From contig USJX01000055.1 in assembly GCA_900555035.1 (NCBI GenBank), positions 1 through 19,101 on the forward strand: a DNA stretch of 19,101 nt, given 5' to 3'. The position numbers and the translations under genes were made by a program. Of the stretch, positions 8,160 to 15,907 are shown piece after piece. Source of the stretch: an uncultured Prevotella sp. GTDB taxonomy: Bacteria; Bacteroidota; Bacteroidia; Bacteroidales; Bacteroidaceae. Below the pieces are notes generated by a model. That model searched no databases. It worked only from the letters and a program-made list of their open reading frames with translations, and was not told where the DNA came from. How positions within the stretch are numbered: the first letter of the stretch is position 1; each line of letters opens with the position of its first letter.

Positions 8160-9050
8160 ATGGAAACAAAGAATTTAGATACAAAATATTGTGTAGGTTT
8201 GGGTGAGATTCTCTTTGACGTTCTCCCTTCTGGTTCTCAACTCGGCGGTGCTCCTGCCAACTTCGCTTACCACGCTGGTCAGCATGGTCTGCATTCTGTA
8301 GCCGTCAGTGCTGTGGGCAAGGATGTTCTGGGCGACACAGCTCTCCGCCTGCTCGATGAGAAGAAGCTCAAGTATGTGATGCCTGTAGTGGATTATCCTA
8401 CAGGCACTGTTCAGGTGCAGCTCGATAAGGAGGGTGTTCCTACTTACGATATCAAGCAGAATGTGGCTTGGGATAACATCCCATTCACCGATGATATCAA
8501 GGAGATAGCTGCCAATGCTGGTGCTGTATGCTGGGGCTCTCTGGCTCAGCGCAGTGAGGTTAGCCGCAAGACCATCTATACATTCCTTGATCATACTCCA
8601 GAGGATTGTCTGAAGATCTTCGATATCAATCTCCGTCAGAACTTCTATACTCCAGAGGTGATTACCGAGAGCCTGAAGCGCTGTAATGTTTTGAAGATTA
8701 ACGATGAGGAGTTGATTACCATCGGCCGTCTCTTCGGTTATCCAGGTTTGGATATCGAGAACAAGTGCTGGTTGATTCTCGGCAAGTACAATCTCGATAT
8801 GCTCGTGCTTACCTGCGGTGTAAACGGCAGCTATGTATTTGCTCCAGGTGTGAAGTCATTCCAGGAGACTCCAAAGGTTGAGGTGGCTGATACCGTAGGT
8901 GCAGGTGATAGCTTCACCGGTACTTTCTGTGCCAGCATCCTGAAGGGCAAGAGCATCCAGGAGGCACACGAACTTGCCGTTAAGGTAAGTGCCTACGTTT
9001 GCACCCAGAATGGTGCAATGCCTGTTATCCCTGAGGAATACACAAAATAA
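8160..9050 (+). CDS. PfkB-family fructokinase
   Basis: Cytoplasmic sugar kinase that would convert fructose to fructose-6-phosphate with ATP, the last step of the locus. The PfkB/ribokinase fold is shown by the N-terminal sugar-binding motif GGAPANFAYH (29-38) and the C-terminal signature DTVGAGDSF (244-252), in which Asp250 is the catalytic base. FDINLRQNFY (154-163) is also typical of bacterial fructokinases. At 296 residues the protein has the usual length. It starts 26 bases after the transporter stop, with AAGGTG as a possible weak ribosome-binding site at 8149-8154. Its stop codon lies within an inverted repeat (9041-9059). Another ketose as substrate cannot be excluded, but the GH32 context makes fructose by far the most likely. 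Confidence 0.93.
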   Translation: METKNLDTKYCVGLGEILFDVLPSGSQLGGAPANFAYHAGQHGLHSVAVSAVGKDVLGDTALRLLDEKKLKYVMPVVDYPTGTVQVQLDKEGVPTYDIKQNVAWDNIPFTDDIKEIAANAGAVCWGSLAQRSEVSRKTIYTFLDHTPEDCLKIFDINLRQNFYTPEVITESLKRCNVLKINDEELITIGRLFGYPGLDIENKCWLILGKYNLDMLVLTCGVNGSYVFAPGVKSFQETPKVEVADTVGAGDSFTGTFCASILKGKSIQEAHELAVKVSAYVCTQNGAMPVIPEEYTK

Positions 9051-9059
9051 AATTTTGTG
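9041..9059 (+). terminator. AT-rich hairpin over the fructokinase stop codon
   Basis: CACAAAAT (9041-9048) and ATTTTGTG (9052-9059) form a perfect 8-bp stem with a 3-base AAA loop. The TAA stop (9048-9050) lies inside it. No T-run follows, so rho-independent termination would be weak. It may protect the mRNA 3' end or slow transcription before the next promoter at 9076. Confidence 0.35.
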
Positions 9060-9075
9060 AAATAAAACAAAAATA

Positions 9076-9107
9076 GTTGGTTACTTGGAATAAATTCGAT
9101 AATTTTG
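9076..9107 (+). promoter_or_regulatory. Promoter of the HD-GYP gene
   Basis: GTTG at 9076-9079 and TAATTTTG at 9100-9107 are separated by 20 bases, a good fit to the Bacteroidota TTTG-N19-21-TAnnTTTG promoter. Transcription should start near 9113, only about ten bases before the ATG at 9122. The HD-GYP gene is therefore probably a unit separate from the fructan locus. Confidence 0.55.
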
Positions 9108-9121
9108 CCTATTATTTGAAT

Positions 9122-9160
9122 ATGATAGTAAAAAGTAAACGGAAGTTATTGAAATTTTGA
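9122..9160 (+). other. 12-codon basic leader ORF overlapping the HD-GYP start
   Basis: ATG at 9122 opens a 12-codon frame encoding MIVKSKRKLLKF. Its TGA (9158-9160) overlaps the TTG start (9157-9159) of the HD-GYP frame. The peptide is very basic and would serve well as the n-region of a signal peptide. With one extra T in the TTTT run at 9155-9158 it reads straight into the hydrophobic VIMIIILCLAGI stretch. It is either the real N-terminus cut off by a one-base deletion, or a leader peptide with stop-start coupling. Confidence 0.45.
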
Positions 9161-11130
9161 AACAGGTAATCATGATAATCATATTGTGCTTGGCAGGTAT
9201 CGCAGATATTTGCCAGGCACAAGTGCGTTCTGACAGTTCCTGTGTTTCGGACATTCCTGCAAGTTCTGAAAATCCTGAAATTCCTGATTTCGAGAAATGT
9301 TTCCGCATCTTGGAACAGAATCGCCGTACCTACAACCGGTACAACGACAGCATCTTCCTGATCAAGGACCACGTGGATTGGATCAATTTCTTCAAGCATC
9401 GGGCATTGAAGAATGCACAGCTCTTTGCGGTCAACAAGAAAATCATATCCTCCATGACCGATTATTTCAAGCAGGATAAGAAACTGATTCCCCACGAGGC
9501 GTATCGGAATTTGTGCAGCGGTTTGCAGAAACTGTATGCTGATGGAAAGATAGACCCCTTTCTGGGCAACCAGCTCTGCGATATCCTCCTGGAATATTAT
9601 GGCAGCGGAAGATGCCCGGATTCGAAGAACTATGCCGGACTGGTAGATGTTTTCAAGGGTGAATTCCTGTATGAAATCTTTACTCTTGGTAAGGATACCC
9701 TGGTTCTGCAACAGTCTTATTACTATCTGAAGCGTTCTATTCGGGAAGACCGGTTCCGCTCGCCTAATTACGTGGAGTCTTGTCTTGTGGCGTTGGATAA
9801 CCTGACGGTTACCAACTGGCTATATTACAAGATGCAGACCGTAGCGGAGTTCCGTGCTCTGGTAGAAGAATACAAAATTCTGCTCCGCTTGCCCCATACC
9901 TATTTGATTATGCGCGAAAAAGATTACCAGCGTCAGCAGGAAAGGGTAGAGCATGCCGAAGAAAGCCTGGTGCGCAATGTGTATCTTGCCGATACCACCA
10001 TCCTGGAAAAGCAGCATGCCGACTCCCTGATGCAGGTTATCGTGGCCCGGAATCTTGCCGACCCACATCTGTCGGGGCTCTCTTACTCCCGCACCCTGGT
10101 GATGCAGATGATGCTGGGACAGATTACGGCGAAGGAGGCCTTGAAGAGGGCGAAAAAGAGATATAATAAGGAAGCGATGACTAAAATCCATAACAAACGC
10201 TTTGATAGCAAGGAACTGCAGCAGGTGCTGATGCCTTTTATGAATTACTTCTATCTGAATGACGTGGCGGATGTTTCTTATCCCAAGAAGCGGGCTGCAG
10301 TGAAGAAGATGTGCGAGGCTATTGTTACCATCTATCATCATCGCCTGGACCAGCAGGCAGATAATCTGTATGTGAAGTATCTGAATATCCTCGCCACCTA
10401 TCCCCGTGCCATCAAGTATCTGAAGGAAGAGGAGCGCATCTATTATCTCAACGAGTTGAATGTGGCCACCCAGGTTACTACCTATGCCCACTCGGCACAT
10501 GTGGCGCTGATTGCCCAGAAACTGATGGAGGGCATCCTGACCTATCAGCCTGAATTGTTGAAAGGTGTACTGGGTGAACGCATAGATGGCAAGATTTTCT
10601 ATGATACCAGAAAGTGCATGAACTTCATCTTCGAGGCGGCGATGTATCACGACATCGGCAAGAACGCCATCATCTCGGTGGTGAACAACGATTATCGCCC
10701 GCTCACCGACGAGGAGTTTGGCATCATCAAGAAGCATCCGGCTTTGGGTGCCGAATTGCTGAAGATAGCCCCTTCGCTCTATGAGAAGTTTCGGGATACT
10801 ACCCTGGGCCACCATAAGTGGTATAATGGTAAGGGCGGATATCCTGAAGATTTCGACAACACAAAGTCGCCTAAGCGCATCCTGATAGACATCATCACCC
10901 TGAGCGACTGCATGCAGGCTGCCACCGAACGCATCGGCCGTAACTACAAGAACGGAAAGAACTTTGATAGGGTGATGGAGGAATTCAGAAGAGATGCCGG
11001 AACCCGATATAATCCCGACCTGGTGAATTTCATAGATTCCCATAAGGATGTGGCGCGCGATTTGGCTGCGCTTACCGACGAGGGGTGGGTGGATATCTAC
11101 TACAGCATCTACAGTAAGTTTATGAGATAA
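9157..11130 (+). CDS. Predicted exported HD-GYP-type phosphohydrolase
   Basis: Putative metal-dependent phosphodiesterase with an HD-GYP-like domain at its C-terminus. With the TTG start, residues 1-21 form a signal peptide (MKQVIMIIILCLAGIADICQA|Q); an ATG at 9172 would leave no basic n-region. Residues about 40-430 are mostly helical, rich in Tyr, Leu, Arg and Lys, with no domain I can name and no second membrane segment. The catalytic part spans about 440-630: H445/H448, the HD pair H498-D499 in YHDIGK, H527, the HH pair 552-553, GKGGYP (558-563), and D584. The whole ligand set of HD-GYP proteins appears to be present. Known HD-GYP enzymes cleave cyclic di-GMP or cGAMP in the cytoplasm, so an exported one is odd and the substrate is unknown. 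It has its own promoter and ends at a strong terminator. If the leader at 9122 is the true N-terminus, a frameshift lies near 9157. Confidence 0.8.
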   Translation: MKQVIMIIILCLAGIADICQAQVRSDSSCVSDIPASSENPEIPDFEKCFRILEQNRRTYNRYNDSIFLIKDHVDWINFFKHRALKNAQLFAVNKKIISSMTDYFKQDKKLIPHEAYRNLCSGLQKLYADGKIDPFLGNQLCDILLEYYGSGRCPDSKNYAGLVDVFKGEFLYEIFTLGKDTLVLQQSYYYLKRSIREDRFRSPNYVESCLVALDNLTVTNWLYYKMQTVAEFRALVEEYKILLRLPHTYLIMREKDYQRQQERVEHAEESLVRNVYLADTTILEKQHADSLMQVIVARNLADPHLSGLSYSRTLVMQMMLGQITAKEALKRAKKRYNKEAMTKIHNKRFDSKELQQVLMPFMNYFYLNDVADVSYPKKRAAVKKMCEAIVTIYHHRLDQQADNLYVKYLNILATYPRAIKYLKEEERIYYLNELNVATQVTTYAHSAHVALIAQKLMEGILTYQPELLKGVLGERIDGKIFYDTRKCMNFIFEAAMYHDIGKNAIISVVNNDYRPLTDEEFGIIKKHPALGAELLKIAPSLYEKFRDTTLGHHKWYNGKGGYPEDFDNTKSPKRILIDIITLSDCMQAATERIGRNYKNGKNFDRVMEEFRRDAGTRYNPDLVNFIDSHKDVARDLAALTDEGWVDIYYSIYSKFMR

Positions 11131-11131
11131 T

Positions 11132-11144
11132 ATGCCAATGGCAT
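11132..11144 (+). repeat. Perfect palindrome just after the HD-GYP stop codon
   Basis: ATGCCAATGGCAT has 6-bp arms around a single A, one base after the TAA at 11128-11130. In RNA it could form a five-pair stem with an AAT loop. It has no T-run, so any role in ending the message would be secondary to the hairpin at 11180. Confidence 0.35.
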
Positions 11145-11154
11145 CTACATATTA

Positions 11155-11181
11155 TATATATACGAATGATATATATACGAA
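11155..11181. repeat. 15-bp-period AT-rich direct repeat
   Basis: TATATATACGAA occurs twice (11155-11166 and 11170-11181), separated by TGA, between the convergent HD-GYP and fumarase genes. The second copy runs into the A-tract of the terminator. Function not known; two copies may simply be a local duplication. Confidence 0.5.
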
Positions 11182-11215
11182 AAAAGCTCAAGGCTGATAG
11201 CCCTGAGCTTTTTTT
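11180..11215. terminator. Bidirectional intrinsic terminator
   Basis: An A-run (11180-11185), a GCTCAAGGC arm (11186-11194), a TGATA loop, a GCCCTGAGC arm (11200-11208, one A/C mismatch) and a T-run (11209-11215) make a classic hairpin with U-tracts on both strands. It lies between the + strand HD-GYP gene and the - strand fumarase gene, which converge here, and can stop transcription from both sides. Confidence 0.92.
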
Positions 11216-11236
11216 AATATCATGATTTTTATGTCA

Positions 11237-12895
11237 TTACTTCTGGCATTCCTTGCAAGGAGTCCAAGGCTTCAACTGCTTGAAGAAGTCGTTGCCCTTG
11301 TCATCTACGAGGATGAATGCTGGGAAGTCCTCTACGGTAATCTTCCAGATAGCCTCCATACCGAGCTCTGGGTACTCTACGCACTCGATGCTCTTGATAG
11401 AACTCTGAGAGAGAACGGCAGCTACACCACCGATAGTACCGAGGTAGAAACCACCATGCTTCTTGCAAGCCTCTGTAACAACATCGCCACGGTTACCCTT
11501 GGCAATCATTACCAAGCTAGCACCGTGATCCTGGAACTCATCTACGTATGGGTCCATACGGTTGGCTGTGGTAGGTCCCATTGAACCACATGGATAACCC
11601 TCTGGAGTCTTGGCTGGACCAGCATAGAGGATAGGGTGATTCTTGAAGTACTCTGGCATCTCCTCGCCTGCATCCAAGCGAGCCTTGAGCTTAGCGTGAG
11701 CGATGTCACGAGCAACGATGATGGTACCCTTCAAGTTAACACGGGTGCTTACAGGATACTTGCTCAACTCAGCACGAACGGCGTCGATACCCTTGTCGAG
11801 GTCAATCTCGATACCCTTGGTACCCTCACCTGGGTTGCGGAACTCCTCAGGAATCAACTCTGTTGGGTTCTCATCCATCTTCTCCAACCAGATACCGTCC
11901 TTGTTGATCTTAGCCTTGATGTTACGGTCGGCAGAGCAGCTAACACCCATACCGATAGGGCAGCTTGCACCATGACGTGGCAAACGGATGACACGGATAT
12001 CGTGAGCCAGATACTTACCGCCAAACTGTGCACCCAGACCAATCTTGTGAGCCTCTTCGAGAAGCTTGTTCTCCAAGTCGATGTCACGGAAAGCACGACC
12101 CGTCTCATCACCTGTTGTAGGCAACTCATCGTAGTACTTGATAGAAGCCAACTTCACGGTAAGGAGGTTCTTCTCTGCAGAAGTACCACCGATAACGAAG
12201 GCGATGTGGTAAGGAGGACATGCAGCTGTACCCAGACTCTTCATCTTCTCTACGAGGAATGGGAGCAGTGTACCCTCGTTCTGGATAGTAGCCTTGGTCA
12301 TAGGGTAGAAGTAGGTCTTGTTGGCAGAGCCACCACCCTTAGCTACCATCACGAAGCGGTACTCATCGCCCTCTGTAGCCTCGATGTCAATCTGGGCAGG
12401 CAGGTTGCAACGGGTGTTTACCTCATCATACATGTTGAGAGGAGCGTTCTGAGAGTAACGCAGGTTGTCCTGTGTATAGGTGTTATATACACCCAGGCTC
12501 AAAGCCTCTTCGTCCTCGAAGTCGGTCCATACACGCTGACCCTTCTCGCCGTGGATGATAGCAGTACCTGTATCCTGGCAGAATGGGAGGATGCCCTTAA
12601 CGGCAGTCTCTGCATTGCGGAGGAACTGGAGAGCTACATACTTGTCGTTCTCAGAAGCCTCTGGGTCGCTGAGGATCTTAGCCACCTGGAGGTTGTGCTC
12701 ACGACGGAGCTTGAACTCTACGTCGTGGAAACCCTGCTGAGCCAGCAAGGTAAGAGCTTCCTTAGAAACCTTGAGGATAGTCTTACCCTCGAACTCTGCT
12801 GTGCTTACGCCTTCCTTAGAGATAAGGCGATACTCAGTCTTGTCCTCTCCAATCTGGAACATTGGAGCATACTTAAAATCTGGAGTTTTTGCCAT
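11237..12895 (-). CDS. fumA: Class I fumarate hydratase (iron-sulfur fumarase)
   Basis: Cytoplasmic [4Fe-4S] fumarase that interconverts fumarate and malate. In Bacteroidota this works in the reductive branch that leads to succinate and propionate. The protein is 552 residues in one chain, like E. coli FumA/FumB, with N-terminal alpha and C-terminal beta parts fused. Likely cluster ligands are Cys106 in PFCQDTGTA, Cys226 in AACPPYHIAFVIGGTSAEKN, and Cys312 or Cys320 in ASCPIGMGVSCSADRN. The substrate-site segment GYPCGSMGPTTANRMDPYVD is intact near 433-452. It is the last gene of the leftward group, 55 bases after the M16 gene, and ends at the shared terminator. No clear TAnnTTTG promoter is seen in the spacer. 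The codon bias is strong: leucine TTA and serine TCA are rare, which leaves long open frames on the other strand. Confidence 0.97.
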   Translation of the reverse strand: MAKTPDFKYAPMFQIGEDKTEYRLISKEGVSTAEFEGKTILKVSKEALTLLAQQGFHDVEFKLRREHNLQVAKILSDPEASENDKYVALQFLRNAETAVKGILPFCQDTGTAIIHGEKGQRVWTDFEDEEALSLGVYNTYTQDNLRYSQNAPLNMYDEVNTRCNLPAQIDIEATEGDEYRFVMVAKGGGSANKTYFYPMTKATIQNEGTLLPFLVEKMKSLGTAACPPYHIAFVIGGTSAEKNLLTVKLASIKYYDELPTTGDETGRAFRDIDLENKLLEEAHKIGLGAQFGGKYLAHDIRVIRLPRHGASCPIGMGVSCSADRNIKAKINKDGIWLEKMDENPTELIPEEFRNPGEGTKGIEIDLDKGIDAVRAELSKYPVSTRVNLKGTIIVARDIAHAKLKARLDAGEEMPEYFKNHPILYAGPAKTPEGYPCGSMGPTTANRMDPYVDEFQDHGASLVMIAKGNRGDVVTEACKKHGGFYLGTIGGVAAVLSQSSIKSIECVEYPELGMEAIWKITVEDFPAFILVDDKGNDFFKQLKPWTPCKECQK

Positions 12896-12950
12896 AATGT
12901 TTTTTGTTCTTTAAAAACTGTTGAAATATTCAATATATTCTTTTTCCTAT

Positions 12951-15857
12951 TTAATAGCCGAAGATTTCTTCCTGAGAGAGACGCTTGATTGGCGCAATCT
13001 TCTCCAGGCTCTTCATATCGAGATTCTTCTCGTCGCCAAGAATGATGATGCGATGAGGCTTGCCCACGATGTTCTGCTTCTCGAAGTTGGTCACATCCTG
13101 CAGGGTGAGCGATGGAATCTGCTCGTAATAGAGCTTGGTGGCATCATAGTCGATACCCATCAGCTTGGCGTTGAGGTAGGCATTGATAACGCCATCCTTC
13201 GTTACGCGGCGGCTCTGGATTGACTTCATCAGACTCTGCTTGGCGAGGTTGAATGATGCCTCGTTCTGTGGCAGGTTGTTGGTGATTTCATCAAACACGT
13301 GGATGCAGTCCATCATCTTGTCGGTCTGCGAGATGATGTGCTTCACGAAGAAATCCTTCTCATCCTTGCGGGTTGGAGTAAGGTAAGATGCCCATGCATT
13401 GTAAGCCAGACCGCGGGTTTCGCGGAGTTCCTGGAAGACGATGGCATTCATGCCGCCACCAAAATACTCGTTGAAGAGAGAAACCAGTGCCCCGTCGTTC
13501 ACGCTGCTCTTCTTGCCCTCGTTCTGGTAGTAGCGCAGATAGATGTTCTTTGCCTCGTATGGAGCAATGTAAATCTCGTTCTGCTTGATTTCTTCCATCT
13601 TGTACTCCTTGCCTTCTGGCACGGCGGCGAGCTTCTTGGCTGTCTTGTGCTCCTTGGCAAGCATGGCGTTCAACTGCTTCTCGCTGTATGGACCGTAGTA
13701 GGTTACGGTGTGCTCCATGTTGTTCAGTCCGCCCAGCAGGTTCACGAGTTCCTGTGGGTCCATCTTGCGCAGGTCGGCTGTCTTGATGGCGTTGCGGGTT
13801 GGGTTGTAGGCACCGTATGTGCTGTAAGCCCAGAGATAGCTGAAGTTCGACTGCTGGTTTGTCTTGGCATCGGTCTGCATCTTCTCCATGAGGTCGATAA
13901 ACTGGTTCCAGGAATTCTTGTCGGCCTTGGCATGGTGCAGGATTTCCTCCATCAGGTTGAGGGCAGCAGGAAGATTCTCGTTCAGACCGTTCAGATTAAT
14001 CTGCAGGGTCTTGGAACCCTGTACGATGCTGTAGTTGCAAGCCAGCTTGTAGAATGCCTGCTTGATGGCTGATACACTCTTCTTGTCGGTGCCGATATAG
14101 TTGAGATACTGCGCTGCATAGCTGTAGCGGATGTCGTCTTCATCACCAAACTCATAGCGGAAGGTGAGGTTGAAGAGGTCGTCCTGGGTGTTCTGCTTGT
14201 AGATGAGCGGCAGCTTCTTGCTGGTCTTGGTTACAGTGAGGTCTTTCTTGAAGTCGAGGAACTGAGGCTGGATGTCTGGAACCTTGGCATTCTTGATTTC
14301 CTTCACGAAGTCACTCTCATACTCGCGGTTGGCTGGGATAGGAGTGATGGCTGGCTTCTCTATCTTCTTCAAGGTATTGTCTTCGCCCATACGCTTATAT
14401 ACGCAGACAAAGTTGTCGTCGCGCAGATACTTCTTGGCAAAGTCAACGATATCCTGCTTGGTCAGCTTGCTCTGTCGGTCGAGCTTGCTGGCTACATCTT
14501 CCCATTTCTGGTCGTTGATGAAGGCATCCACCATGATGTTGGTACGCTCCTCGTTGTCGTCCAGACTCTTGTAGTAGTTCAGCTTCTTGTTGGCGATGAC
14601 CGATGGCAGCAGGTCGTTGTCGAACTCGCCACGGCGCAGCTTCGCCATCTCGTCGAGGAGCAGGGCACGAGCCTCTTCCAGCTTCTGCTCCTTGTTAGGA
14701 GTACCGGCTACGATGAAGGCTGAGTAATCGTGCAGACCATAGGTAAAGGCGCTGGCTGAAGCTATCTTCATCTGCTGCTCCAAATCTACCTCCATCAATC
14801 CTGCCTTTCCGTTGGTCAGCATTTCGCCGATTACATCGAGAATATCGTTCTCCTTGTCGTTGGCACCCTTGAACTTCCAGGCAAGCATCACGTTTTCAGC
14901 ATCCTTGCCCACCACGGCTGTATCCTTCACGGCTGTGAGGTCTGGCTGTGCGCTGAACTCAGGACGTGAGAGGTTGTCGCTCTTCTTCCATGAACCGAAG
15001 TACTTGTCGATGATGGCGATGGTCTGGTCTGGGTCGAAATCGCCCGACATGCAGATGGCCACATTGTTTGGCACATAGTAGCGGTGGAAATAGTTCTGGA
15101 TATTGATGATGCTAGGATTCTTCAGGTGCTCCTGCTCGCCGATGGTGGTCTGGGTACCGTAAGGGTGGGTAGGGGTAAGAAGTTTCCAGAGGGCAGCAAA
15201 CTCCTTGGTGTTGTCGCTTGCCATCGAGATGTTCTTCTCCTCATACACAGCCTCCAGCTCGGTGTGGAAACCGCGGATTACCATGTTCTGGAATCGGTCG
15301 CTCTGCACCTTCGCCCAGTTCTCAATCTCATTGTTCGGGATGTTCTCCACATAGCAGGTTACATCGTTTGAAGTATAGGCATTGGTGCCCTGGCTTCCGA
15401 TGCTCGCCATCAGTTTGTCGTACTCGTTAGGGATGTTATACTTAGCAGCGAGCTGCGAGATGGAATCAATCTCGTGGTAAGCCTGCTTGCGCTGAGCCGG
15501 GTCGGTGAGCTTGCGGTAGCTCTCATATCTGCGGGTAATCTCGTCGAGATATGGCTTCTCCTTGGCATGGTCGGTGGTGCCGAATTTCTGGGTACCCTTG
15601 AACATCAGGTGCTCCAGATAGTGGGCAAGACCCGTGGTTTCGGCAGGATCGTTTCTGGAACCCGTCTTCACTGCAATGTTAGCCTGCAAGCGAGGCTTTT
15701 CCTTATTCACCGACATATACACCTTCAGTCCGTTGTCGAGGGTATAGATGCGGGTTTTCATAGCATCACCTGCTACGGTGGTGTAATGATAGTCCTTGGC
15801 TGTGGCGTTGAGGCTTCCCATCAGGATAGCCGCCATCAATACATGTTTTAAAGTCAT
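12951..15857 (-). CDS. M16-family zinc metalloprotease (insulinase/pitrilysin-like)
   Basis: Secreted or envelope-bound zinc peptidase of 968 residues. The signal peptide is residues 1-20 (MTLKHVLMAAILMGSLNATA|K), with no lipobox. The active site is the inverted zinc motif HYLEH (79-83): His79 and His83 bind zinc and Glu82 is the catalytic base. Glu207 in ELEAVYEEKN is the likely third ligand, by its spacing to the insulinase motif. The insert between the motif and Glu207 (about residues 100-150) is longer than in pitrilysin. A second, inactive M16 half follows, with FGGGMNAIVFQELRETRGLAYNAWASY in the last quarter. This two-repeat design is typical of Bacteroidota M16 proteins, which degrade peptides in the periplasm; the natural substrate is unknown. 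It follows the DUF4954 gene by 48 bases, almost all of them a 7-nt tandem repeat. Confidence 0.94.
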   Translation of the reverse strand: MTLKHVLMAAILMGSLNATAKDYHYTTVAGDAMKTRIYTLDNGLKVYMSVNKEKPRLQANIAVKTGSRNDPAETTGLAHYLEHLMFKGTQKFGTTDHAKEKPYLDEITRRYESYRKLTDPAQRKQAYHEIDSISQLAAKYNIPNEYDKLMASIGSQGTNAYTSNDVTCYVENIPNNEIENWAKVQSDRFQNMVIRGFHTELEAVYEEKNISMASDNTKEFAALWKLLTPTHPYGTQTTIGEQEHLKNPSIINIQNYFHRYYVPNNVAICMSGDFDPDQTIAIIDKYFGSWKKSDNLSRPEFSAQPDLTAVKDTAVVGKDAENVMLAWKFKGANDKENDILDVIGEMLTNGKAGLMEVDLEQQMKIASASAFTYGLHDYSAFIVAGTPNKEQKLEEARALLLDEMAKLRRGEFDNDLLPSVIANKKLNYYKSLDDNEERTNIMVDAFINDQKWEDVASKLDRQSKLTKQDIVDFAKKYLRDDNFVCVYKRMGEDNTLKKIEKPAITPIPANREYESDFVKEIKNAKVPDIQPQFLDFKKDLTVTKTSKKLPLIYKQNTQDDLFNLTFRYEFGDEDDIRYSYAAQYLNYIGTDKKSVSAIKQAFYKLACNYSIVQGSKTLQINLNGLNENLPAALNLMEEILHHAKADKNSWNQFIDLMEKMQTDAKTNQQSNFSYLWAYSTYGAYNPTRNAIKTADLRKMDPQELVNLLGGLNNMEHTVTYYGPYSEKQLNAMLAKEHKTAKKLAAVPEGKEYKMEEIKQNEIYIAPYEAKNIYLRYYQNEGKKSSVNDGALVSLFNEYFGGGMNAIVFQELRETRGLAYNAWASYLTPTRKDEKDFFVKHIISQTDKMMDCIHVFDEITNNLPQNEASFNLAKQSLMKSIQSRRVTKDGVINAYLNAKLMGIDYDATKLYYEQIPSLTLQDVTNFEKQNIVGKPHRIIILGDEKNLDMKSLEKIAPIKRLSQEEIFGY

Positions 15858-15865
15858 TTTTAATG

Positions 15866-15907
15866 ATGAACTATAAACTATAAATTATTAATTATTAATT
15901 ATCAATT
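15866..15907. repeat. Six-copy 7-nt tandem repeat before the M16 gene
   Basis: Read on the + strand the units are ATGAACT, ATAAACT, ATAAATT, ATTAATT, ATTAATT and ATCAATT, with consensus ATnAATT. They fill the spacer between the DUF4954 stop codon and the M16 start; the last unit overlaps the stop codon by two bases. In the M16 message the repeat lies 9-50 bases upstream of the start codon, where copy-number change would alter spacing or structure. The decay toward one end suggests an old expansion. Confidence 0.75.

Noticed and set aside
9820..11043. 407-codon open frame on the - strand opposite the HD-GYP gene
   Set aside because: The sense strand encodes a full set of HD-GYP motifs, while the antisense translation is low-complexity and His/Gln/Leu-rich, as expected for a shadow.
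12921..12933. TTGAAATATTCAA inverted repeat between the M16 and fumarase genes
   Set aside because: Five-base AT-rich arms are expected by chance in such a spacer; no promoter box lies nearby and no T-run makes it a terminator.
11636..12988. 450-codon open frame on the + strand opposite fumarase
   Set aside because: It mirrors the fumarase codons. Rare TTA and TCA codons in the highly biased fumarase gene remove stops from the other strand. The translation has no recognisable domain and runs past the fumarase start into the spacer.
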